From Fervidobacterium changbaicum (GTDB lineage: Bacteria; Thermotogota; Thermotogae; Thermotogales; Fervidobacteriaceae), in NCBI RefSeq assembly GCF_004117075.1, contig NZ_CP026721.1:1736001-1800000 (forward strand): 64,000 nt of DNA. Direction: 5' to 3'. The first letter of the stretch is position 1. Every line of letters begins with the position of its first letter. A program made the translations under genes and the position numbers. The notes beneath the pieces are model-generated. The model made no database searches. It was given only the letters and a program-made list of their open reading frames with translations, and had not been told where the DNA came from. This document shows, one piece after another, positions 57,518 through 64,000 of this stretch.

Positions 57518-58558
57518 GATGCTGTTAACTTGTAGTGATGGAAGACAATAGAACACTCATAACACGCGCAATATCATTGCCATTCAGTTTCAAGAGATTT
57601 CTCACTACACAAAAACTGTTTACGTACATTGGAAGATTGTCAATATTCTTAAATCCACGCTTGGCTCGTACAAAGTCTTGGAATAACGAAAACTTCGATT
57701 CACATTGATTGTTTTGCCCAAGTCTCACAACAATATGATTGATATTCTTGTATAGTATCTTCACTGCACCATATGCACCAAGTCCATCTGTAATTAGTTC
57801 GATTGTTCTTTCGTTGTTACCAAAGAACTTCTCTAACAATATCTTCACTTGACCCATATCGCGATATTTGGATACATGCCAAGCAACAATAAGATTCGAA
57901 TCGTGCTCAACTAAGAACCAAACGTAGTACTTTTTGGATTTAAACAAAACGACAGTTTCATCACCATGGACTTTGAAAGCATCTACAGGAACGAGGATGG
58001 AAAAGAAACAAGACAACTTAAGGATCCACTTGTAGATAGCGACATGAGAGACTTTGATATTAAGTGAGTCTCTGATGGAACGCAAGGACACAGCTTTGAA
58101 ATAAAGGACGAAGGCTTTAAGGACAATAAAGATAGGGAAGCGGAAGAACTTGAAAGAGTCGAAAGGAAGAGGGACAAATTGAGGTAAGTTAGTTGGGATT
58201 TCGTCTCTGGTATGGCAAGAACGGCAACGGAACTTAACGAAGGCTTTTTTGATTTTGTGGATTTGCATAGTTTTTCCACAGACAGGGCATTTAGGATAAG
58301 GGAAAGAGAAGAGCTTGTGTTTTTTTGAATGAACAAGTCTGAAAGTGCGCTTACAGTCTTTGCAAAAGTATTGTTGGTTACCGTACTTATCATGACCGTT
58401 TTTGTAGATGTTGGTAGAGCCGCATTTGGGGCAAGAGACTACAGAATTTTGCATAGTGGAGTACCTCCTTTTTGTGAGAATTGATGGTGGGGGGTGTTCC
58501 ACTAATAAGAAGATAATACGGTTTTTGGAAATTTTCAATACTTTTAGTTAACAGCATC
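57518..58558 (-). mobile_element. IS6-like insertion sequence, copy 2 (1041 bp)
   Basis: Same length and orientation as copy 1. The perfect 13-bp inverted repeat is GATGCTGTTAACT at the left, and its complement AGTTAACAGCATC at the right. Few base differences from copy 1, mostly at the 3' end of the transposase. It is followed directly by an 82-base repeat of its own right end. Confidence 0.92.
57525..58454 (-). CDS. IS6-like DDE transposase with zinc-ribbon N-terminus, copy 2
   Basis: 309 residues, almost identical to copy 1 with the same zinc ribbons and catalytic D165, D223 and E252. It ends NGNDIARVMS where copy 1 has NNNDIARVIC. Same ribosome-binding site and ATG (58454). Both copies look functional, so either could drive further copying of the array. 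Confidence 0.85.
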   Translation of the reverse strand: MQNSVVSCPKCGSTNIYKNGHDKYGNQQYFCKDCKRTFRLVHSKKHKLFSFPYPKCPVCGKTMQIHKIKKAFVKFRCRSCHTRDEIPTNLPQFVPLPFDSFKFFRFPIFIVLKAFVLYFKAVSLRSIRDSLNIKVSHVAIYKWILKLSCFFSILVPVDAFKVHGDETVVLFKSKKYYVWFLVEHDSNLIVAWHVSKYRDMGQVKILLEKFFGNNERTIELITDGLGAYGAVKILYKNINHIVVRLGQNNQCESKFSLFQDFVRAKRGFKNIDNLPMYVNSFCVVRNLLKLNGNDIARVMSVLLSSITTS

Positions 58559-58640
58559 AGAATTGATGGTGGGGGGTGTTCCACTAATAAGAAGATAATA
58601 CGGTTTTTGGAAATTTTCAATACTTTTAGTTAACAGCATC
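58559..58640. repeat. 82-bp duplicate of the IS right end (third-copy remnant)
   Basis: Bases 58559-58640 repeat 58477-58558 exactly, from AGAATTGATGG to the terminal AACAGCATC, and are followed by ACCTTACA. Either a third tandem copy lost all but its right end, or the right end was duplicated. The sequence also carries an outward-facing inverted repeat that could act as a transposase site. Confidence 0.9.
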
Positions 58641-58663
58641 ACCTTACAACAGGGGGGAGCAAC

Positions 58664-59263
58664 ATGGAAAACACAAGAAACAGGGACTACAACGAACTTA
58701 CAAAAGAAGAGCTCATCCAAAAAGTACGTGAATTAGAAGACGAAGTCTCAAGACTTAAAATGCGCGAATCTGAACTTGAGATGCTCTTGAACGAGTACTC
58801 TTCAATAATGAAGAAACAATTCGAAGTCTTCGACGATTTCATCAAAGATGTGGGAACAAGACGTATGATAGACCCTCTGACAAGGGTCTACTCACATGAG
58901 CACATTTTAAAACTCATATCCTACTACCACCAGAAGGCGTTCGAAGAAAGCTTCGGATACTCGCTACTAACAATCACTATAAATAACTTCGACAAACTTG
59001 AGCAAATGGAAAAAGAACGCGTTTTACTGAGCATAGGAAAGTTACTAAAAGAGCTTGTCAGAGTGCCGCTTGATAGCGTTGGACGGTCCGCTGAAGACCA
59101 GTTCATAGTCTTGCTAACTGAGATTACGAAAGATAACGCACTAAAAGTGAAAGAGCGCATAGAGAATGCGCTCGCATTGCACAACATCGACGCTGCTGTA
59201 AAGTTTGCAGCATATCCTGACGATTCGACAAATCTTGAAGAGCTCGTAAAGATGGTTCAATAA
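58664..59263 (+). CDS. Protein with coiled coil and degenerate GGDEF domain
   Basis: 199 residues. The N-terminal coiled coil ([20 protein letters not shown] and on) precedes a GGDEF-fold domain (about 68-199) that starts [13 protein letters not shown] and has the helix pattern of the family. The active loop GG(D/E)EF is replaced by [11 protein letters not shown], so cyclic-di-GMP synthesis is not expected; it may bind GTP or act as a sensor or scaffold. The ATG follows AGGGGGGAG. The IS array is just upstream, so its transcription may now depend on IS read-out. Confidence 0.75.
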   Translation: MENTRNRDYNELTKEELIQKVRELEDEVSRLKMRESELEMLLNEYSSIMKKQFEVFDDFIKDVGTRRMIDPLTRVYSHEHILKLISYYHQKAFEESFGYSLLTITINNFDKLEQMEKERVLLSIGKLLKELVRVPLDSVGRSAEDQFIVLLTEITKDNALKVKERIENALALHNIDAAVKFAAYPDDSTNLEELVKMVQ

Positions 59264-59304
59264 GCTCAGTAGTTCATATTAGATTTAGAAAGGAGACTTG
59301 CCCA

Positions 59305-60576
59305 ATGGGTTCAATAATCGTCGAGAGGTCGCAGTTAACAGGTGAAGTGGAAATTTCCGGGGCGAAAAATTCAGCACTTCCTCTGTTAGCTGCCGCACTA
59401 TTAACAGAAGAGGAAGTCACTCTTCATAAAGTACCGGTCCTTTCAGATGTTGAAACAATGATAGATATCTTAAGAACCACAGGAAAAAAAGTGGTGTTTG
59501 AAAAAGACAAAAACACCGTTCACATATCTGGTCCAATAGTCCAAACGCACGTGCCTTATGATTTAGTAAGGAAAATGAGAGCATCGTTCAACGTCCTTGG
59601 TCCCATCGCCGCACTCATGGGTGAGGCGAGCACTCCACTTCCTGGTGGTTGTGCAATAGGTGTGCGACCTGTGGATTTCCACATCGAAGGTCTTAAAAGA
59701 CTGGGTTTTGATATTACGTACGATCACGGTGAAATACTTGCCAAAAGAGGTACAAAACAAGATGGAGTAACCGTTTATCTACCATTCCCAAGTGTCGGTG
59801 CCACCGAGCACATAATGAGCACAGCGTCGATACTGCCCGGTACCACAATAATTGAAAACGCCGCGATGGAACCGGAGATAGTGGATTTGCAGAACTTACT
59901 TAACAAAATGGGTGCGAAGGTTTCAGGAGCCGGGACAAGTAGGATAGTTGTTGAAGGTGTCAAGAACTTACACGGTTGCGAGCACACGGTCATACCAGAC
60001 AGAATTGAGGCGGGCACATACGCTATTGCTCTGCTTGCCACACGTGGAGAAGGGTTGATCAAAAACGTCAATCCAGAACATCTTGATGCACTCTGGTTTG
60101 TCCTTGAGAGAACTGGTGCGGTCGTGAAAAAGGGTCCAGACTACGTTGAAGTGAGGTCATGGAACCGTTGGAAAGGATGTGACATCAACGTACTGCCTTA
60201 CCCAGGCTTTCCGACAGACCTACAACCGCAAATAATCGTATATCTTGCACTTGCAGATGGTACGAGCACCGTTACGGAAAACGTGTTCAAAACACGCTTT
60301 GCACACGTTGGCGAACTTGTCAGAATGGGAGCAGATATGAGAATAAAAGACAACACGGTCTTTATAAACGGTGTTCCCAAGCTGGAAGGAACAACCGTTA
60401 TGGGCACAGACCTAAGGGCAACCGCAGCACTTGTGATTGCAGGTCTTGCAGCGGAAGGAACGACCGAAGTTACACAAGTTGAACACATATTCCGAGGCTA
60501 TGAAAACGTTATTGAGAAATTCGCGAAACTCGGAGCAAAGATTAAGTACGTCCCCGGAGGTGCACCTGAAATTTGA
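59305..60576 (+). CDS. murA: UDP-N-acetylglucosamine 1-carboxyvinyltransferase
   Basis: 423 residues, the first committed step of peptidoglycan synthesis. K21-N22 ([14 protein letters not shown]), the catalytic cysteine C116 in [18 protein letters not shown] and the C-terminal [18 protein letters not shown] are in place. GAAAGGAG precedes the ATG. It overlaps the next gene by four bases. It is the target of fosfomycin in species with this cysteine. Confidence 0.97.
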   Translation: MGSIIVERSQLTGEVEISGAKNSALPLLAAALLTEEEVTLHKVPVLSDVETMIDILRTTGKKVVFEKDKNTVHISGPIVQTHVPYDLVRKMRASFNVLGPIAALMGEASTPLPGGCAIGVRPVDFHIEGLKRLGFDITYDHGEILAKRGTKQDGVTVYLPFPSVGATEHIMSTASILPGTTIIENAAMEPEIVDLQNLLNKMGAKVSGAGTSRIVVEGVKNLHGCEHTVIPDRIEAGTYAIALLATRGEGLIKNVNPEHLDALWFVLERTGAVVKKGPDYVEVRSWNRWKGCDINVLPYPGFPTDLQPQIIVYLALADGTSTVTENVFKTRFAHVGELVRMGADMRIKDNTVFINGVPKLEGTTVMGTDLRATAALVIAGLAAEGTTEVTQVEHIFRGYENVIEKFAKLGAKIKYVPGGAPEI

Positions 60577-62456
60577 GAATGGAGCAGCCAGAAAAATCAG
60601 GTACTGGAGCTGAAATTAGGCGATCAAATCATCCGAAGCGTCCCCACTTTCTAAAAATCTCAAGGAACTTTTGGCTCTTTTTGATAGATACTGCTCTACT
60701 TTTTCTTTCAGGTGCTGTTGCGCTCTTTGTCAGATTCGGATTCGATTTCGCAGAGATGCGCAAGTACGCATCTGGTGTTCTGTTATTGATCCTATTCACA
60801 TCGCTTTCCAACCTGTTGAACGGCACTTACCAAATCGTTTGGCGCTACGCTCAGCCGGTTGAATTCTTAAAGCTTCTCAGAGGGCTTTTCATAGGCTACG
60901 CTTCCACTGTGTTGTTCATCCACTTCACGAGGATTGCCGTGCTACCCAGGTCCGTTGGTATGCTTACATTCCTTGGTGGGTACTTTTTGCTCTTCAGCGC
61001 AAGGACCACGTACCAATTCTTGTTGAGCATTCGAAAGGCATCCGGCAAGCGGATTGCGATAGTTGGTGCAGGGGACGCCGGTGTTATTTTACTCAACGAA
61101 ATCAAGCGCACCAACTACGGACATGTACTTGCCTTCTTTGACGACGACCCTTCAAAATTGCACAAGACGATAGCCAACGTGAAAGTAGTGGGTACCATAG
61201 AGCAAATAGACAAATTCATCGATAAACTTGAACTCGATGAAATACTGATAGCGATTCCTTCAGCATCAAAAGAACTCATAGCGCGAATTTCAGATAAAGT
61301 TGTTGAGAAAGGTGTGACGTTGAAGACCTTCCCTCCGATATCTCAACTTTTGGACAGAGAACCGACGATTGAGGACCTGAGGGAGATCTCCATCCAAGAC
61401 ATCATCGGAAGAGAGCCTGTAACGGTTGACCTGCGTTCAATAAGTGGTTATATATCAGGCAAAACAGTCTTAGTTACAGGTGCTGGCGGAAGCATCGGTT
61501 CGGAAATCGCAAGGCAGGTTTCTAACTTCTCACCAAAAGGTTTAATTCTTCTGGGGCGTGGTGAAAACAGTATATACGAAATATACAACGAACTCAAAGA
61601 AAAAGCCCAAAATCTTGACTTAATCCCCGTAATAGCCGACGTAACAGATGAAAAATTGATGGACCAAGTCTTTTCAAACCACAAACCAGACATCGTCTTC
61701 CATTCTGCTGCCCACAAACATGTATTCTTCATGCAGACGAACCTTTACGAAGCACTTAGAGTCAACACATTAGGAACGATAAACCTAGCGAAACTTGCGT
61801 GTATACACAACGTTGAACGGTTCGTCTTCATCTCGACGGACAAAGCGGTCCATCCTACATCGTACATGGGCCTGAGCAAACGGATTGCGGAACTTTACCT
61901 TCTTACCATTCCCAAAACGTGCACTACACGTATTTCAATCGTACGGTTTGGGAACGTCATAGGTAGTCGCGGAAGCGTGCTTTGGAAATTCAAAAAGCAA
62001 ATCGAAAAAGGCGGTCCTTTGACCATAACTGATCCAAGGATGAAGCGCTACTGGATGAGCATCCCAGAAGCTGTCTCCTTGGTCATACAATCCGGTGCCT
62101 TTTCAAACAGCAGGGAACTCTACGTACTGGACATGGGTGAACAGATCCCCGTTGAGAAAGTAGCAAAAACGCTGGCGAAACTCATGGGAAAACCGGACAT
62201 ACCGGTTGTCTACACAGGAGCAGTGCCCGGAGAAAAGTTTGAAGAAGAACTATTTTACGAATTCGAAATCCCGGAACCAACCGACCATCCCAAGATCTCT
62301 CGTGTCAGATACACCGAAATCTCACTAACATCCGACCAGATAGAAACAATAGTTAAACAAGCGATGGAACTCTTCGTTATTGGAAAGGAAAAAGAGGCAG
62401 TTGAATTACTAAAGACAATCTTGGATGCGGTAGTACAAAGCGAACAGCAAAAATAA
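60573..62456 (+). CDS. CapD/PglF/WbpM-type NDP-sugar 4,6-dehydratase
   Basis: 627 residues. Four membrane helices (about 33-52, 65-84, 105-125, 130-148) precede a first Rossmann domain ([17 protein letters not shown]) and the SDR dehydratase domain ([18 protein letters not shown]). The SDR active site reads [18 protein letters not shown], with Met where ordinary SDRs have Tyr, as in the PglF/WbpM group. It makes a 4-keto-6-deoxy-HexNAc for surface polysaccharide or glycoprotein sugars. The TTG at 60573 is favoured by the GGAGGTG upstream and the overlap with murA; an ATG at 60579 is possible. Confidence 0.92.
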   Translation: MRMEQPEKSGTGAEIRRSNHPKRPHFLKISRNFWLFLIDTALLFLSGAVALFVRFGFDFAEMRKYASGVLLLILFTSLSNLLNGTYQIVWRYAQPVEFLKLLRGLFIGYASTVLFIHFTRIAVLPRSVGMLTFLGGYFLLFSARTTYQFLLSIRKASGKRIAIVGAGDAGVILLNEIKRTNYGHVLAFFDDDPSKLHKTIANVKVVGTIEQIDKFIDKLELDEILIAIPSASKELIARISDKVVEKGVTLKTFPPISQLLDREPTIEDLREISIQDIIGREPVTVDLRSISGYISGKTVLVTGAGGSIGSEIARQVSNFSPKGLILLGRGENSIYEIYNELKEKAQNLDLIPVIADVTDEKLMDQVFSNHKPDIVFHSAAHKHVFFMQTNLYEALRVNTLGTINLAKLACIHNVERFVFISTDKAVHPTSYMGLSKRIAELYLLTIPKTCTTRISIVRFGNVIGSRGSVLWKFKKQIEKGGPLTITDPRMKRYWMSIPEAVSLVIQSGAFSNSRELYVLDMGEQIPVEKVAKTLAKLMGKPDIPVVYTGAVPGEKFEEELFYEFEIPEPTDHPKISRVRYTEISLTSDQIETIVKQAMELFVIGKEKEAVELLKTILDAVVQSEQQK

Positions 62457-62494
62457 AAAATCGGCAGGGTTCAACCCTGCCGATTCAATCTTTT
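62455..62494. terminator. Bidirectional terminator between the dehydratase gene and hslO
   Basis: TCGGCAGGG (62461-62469), loop TTCAA, CCCTGCCGA (62475-62483), with an A-rich left flank and a T-rich right flank. It serves both convergent genes. Confidence 0.92.
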
Positions 62495-63374
62495 AACTCT
62501 CTTGGCTTTCTATTTTCTTCTTTTCCTCGATCGCCATCTTAATCTCATCTGGCCCGAATGTATAAGTTGTTGAACACCACTTACACGTCACTTCCGCTTT
62601 ACCTTCCCCGAGCATCTCATCCAAATCGCTGAGGTCTAAAACCTTGAGAGACTCAAAAGCCTTTTCCCTACTACAAAGGCACTGAAACACAACGTTCATC
62701 TCTTCAAGCAACAACTTCTCCGTTCCAAGCACGTGTTTAGCGATCTCTTCTAAACTCTTTTCTCCTAAGAAATTCGTAATCGCAAAACTGTTGAGCCTTC
62801 CTTCGATACCGGATATTACCTGTTCTGGTATACTTCTATCCAAGATCTGAACAGCCAATCCACCTGCCTTTGCGACACCTTCCTTGTCCATCAACACACC
62901 AAGAGCGAATGCAGATGGAATTTGCTCGGATTTTGTATAATAATACGCAACATCTTCCGCTATCTCACCTGAAACAATGGGTACTTTTGAAACAAATGGC
63001 GTCTTAAGCCCCACATCCCTCACAACAGTGAGGTCTCCGCCACCGATAGCACTCTTCACATCGAACTTTCCAAATTCGTTCCTTTCCAACTCAAACGACG
63101 TATTCGTTATATACCCCCTAACCGTCCCTTTCCAGGTCGATTGTGCGACCACGGTTCCTGCCGGTCCGTTGCCACTGATAACGAACGTGATAGTCTCTCT
63201 TTCTCCAAGCCACGGGATGACCAACATCGAAGCGCTTATCAACCTTCCAAGCACCACAGTGGGAAGGTACGATAGCTTGTGTCTTTCCCTCAACTCCTGA
63301 ACAACATCCTTTGAATCGGTGACTGAAAACCTAATCATTCCGTCGTACGCAGTCCCGTAGATCAACCTTGCCAT
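62493..63374 (-). CDS. hslO: Redox-regulated chaperone Hsp33
   Basis: 293 residues. The C-terminal zinc switch has C232 and C234 (QCLCSREKA) and C264 and C267 (VTCKWCSTT); oxidation releases zinc and activates holdase activity. The N-terminal part (GNGPAGTVVAQ and GGGDLTVVRDVG) matches the family. GGGGAGGCG precedes the ATG at 63374. It protects proteins from oxidative and heat damage. Confidence 0.96.
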   Translation of the reverse strand: MARLIYGTAYDGMIRFSVTDSKDVVQELRERHKLSYLPTVVLGRLISASMLVIPWLGERETITFVISGNGPAGTVVAQSTWKGTVRGYITNTSFELERNEFGKFDVKSAIGGGDLTVVRDVGLKTPFVSKVPIVSGEIAEDVAYYYTKSEQIPSAFALGVLMDKEGVAKAGGLAVQILDRSIPEQVISGIEGRLNSFAITNFLGEKSLEEIAKHVLGTEKLLLEEMNVVFQCLCSREKAFESLKVLDLSDLDEMLGEGKAEVTCKWCSTTYTFGPDEIKMAIEEKKKIESQES

Positions 63375-63499
63375 CCTTTCGCCTCCCCTTGGACTTCCTA
63401 TTTTCTAAAACAAGTTTAGCAATTTCCATCGAAAATAGCAAGTGTTGATAAACTCTTATCATAGAACCGAAAAAAACTGGCACCTTTTCAGAAAGCGTG

Positions 63500-63508
63500 T
63501 GGTATAAT
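63500..63508 (+). promoter_or_regulatory. Extended -10 promoter before the last gene
   Basis: TGGTATAAT at 63500-63508, about 47 bases upstream of the ATG at 63555. The bases from 63375 to 63499 hold only the hslO upstream region on the other strand. Confidence 0.65.
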
Positions 63509-63554
63509 TCAATCAGAGCGAAAAAGCTCACTGTCCCAGAATGGGGGGTATAAC

Positions 63555-64000
63555 ATGCCGGTGGTAGATGCTGTCAAAATCGAAGAGTTGATATCTAAAG
63601 TTCCCGGTGTAAAAGCGGTTAAAGTTGTGGGAGACGGAGCAGGATTGCACGAAATTCACGTGATCACGACGAGCGATAAAAGTCCAAAACAGCTTGTCAG
63701 GGACATTGAAACCGTTGTCCTTGCAAGCACAGGCATCAGGCTCGACAGAAAAATCATCTCGATAGCCCAGGTCGAATCGGATGTGAAGACACAAAAAGTC
63801 CTTCCTTACCAAATTTCAAACCTAAAGGTCGAGCACGTAGACGAGCGAAACATCCGCGTAACGGTCACGATAGAACACGGTGAAGAGGAGTTCTACGGCG
63901 AGTACAGTGGTCCTAAGACATCGCGAAACATCCCGAGGGTTATCGGCAACGCCGTTCTCAACGCCCTTTCGGAAATTCACGATTTTGCACTCTCATTCGA
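63555..64000 (+). CDS. Conserved protein of unknown function (3' end outside window)
   Basis: 148 codons lie inside the window and the frame is still open. GGGGGGT precedes the ATG at 63555. The N-terminal domain (ISKVPGVKAVKVVGDGAGLHEI, then VITTSDKSPKQLVRDIE and GIRLDRKIISIAQVE) has an alternating beta-alpha pattern. The second part begins near LKVEHVDERNIRVTVTIEHG and ends with a helix start EIHDFALSF. I do not recognise a characterised family and cannot see any catalytic motif. Confidence 0.7.
   Translation, partial: MPVVDAVKIEELISKVPGVKAVKVVGDGAGLHEIHVITTSDKSPKQLVRDIETVVLASTGIRLDRKIISIAQVESDVKTQKVLPYQISNLKVEHVDERNIRVTVTIEHGEEEFYGEYSGPKTSRNIPRVIGNAVLNALSEIHDFALSF

Larger units (their letters stand above)
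56461..58648. repeat. Three copies of the 8-bp target duplication ACCTTACA
   Basis: ACCTTACA occurs at 56461-56468, 57510-57517 and 58641-58648: before the first IS6-like copy, between the two copies, and after the trailing 82-base repeat. An 8-bp duplication is the expected size for IS6-family transposition. The same 8 bp between the copies shows that the array grew from one insertion by copying of the element plus its duplication. Confidence 0.92.

Noticed and set aside
56461-58648. Composite transposon carrying cargo
   Set aside because: The two IS copies are separated only by the 8-bp duplication, so there is no cargo.
60573-62456. Short-chain dehydrogenase inactivated by loss of the active-site Tyr
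   Set aside because: The Met in place of Tyr is normal for the PglF/WbpM dehydratase group, so the enzyme is probably active.

Overview
The window looks like a chromosome segment of a thermophilic member of the Thermotogota, most likely a Fervidobacterium-like organism. This is inferred from the overall gene set: a DHFR that resembles the Thermotoga maritima enzyme, an EF-G-like paralogue, a fliY-type flagellar switch, tandem GlgD/GlgC, MreB next to AlaS, and codon use rich in AAA/GAA. No rRNA or CRISPR array is present. Almost all genes are tightly packed housekeeping genes, and many are joined by ATGA, TGATG or TAATG overlaps.

Layout. (1) 1-4853: two exported proteins on the minus strand, a PQQ-like beta-propeller protein cut by the window edge and an Ig-like lipoprotein, separated by an IS110-family element whose structured 5' non-coding end is a candidate bridge RNA. 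(2) 5054-10200: tRNA-Ala(GGC), a groES-groEL operon behind a CIRCE operator, a DHFR and an EF-G-like GTPase. (3) 10254-21591: a flagellar operon, motE/ylxF-like, fliK, flgD, flgE, flbD, motA, motB, fliL, fliM, fliY. (4) 30215 down to 21632: a minus-strand operon, mgtE, small membrane protein, uvrA, rdgB, hutI, NusG-II-like protein, Gx transporter, GH1 glucosidase. (5) 30576-56434: a long plus-strand run with leuS, a SurA-like protein, a frameshifted RCK potassium channel, mtnA, serS, dxs, asp23, fakA, rseC-like, lipase, fliW-csrA-gatC-yraN-smpB, deoC, glgD-glgC, an ispF fusion, frr, uppS, cdsA, alaS, mreB and an mreC-like gene. (6) 56461-58648: a tandem array of an IS6-like element with 8-bp target duplications. 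(7) 58664-64000: a degenerate GGDEF protein, murA, a CapD/PglF-type sugar-nucleotide dehydratase, hslO on the minus strand, and a partial conserved gene.

Functional themes are flagellar motility with the FliW-CsrA control pair, isoprenoid and cell-envelope synthesis (dxs, ispF, uppS, murA, mreB, cdsA), translation (three aminoacyl-tRNA synthetases, frr, smpB, gatC), protein folding (GroE, Hsp33, SurA-like) and glycogen synthesis. The observations most worth following up are the frameshifted MthK-like channel, which has a perfect slippery heptamer and an internal ribosome-binding site before its RCK domain; the candidate IS110 bridge RNA; the IS6-like tandem array; a helical-hairpin insertion in MotB; and a GNAT-like domain fused to IspF.
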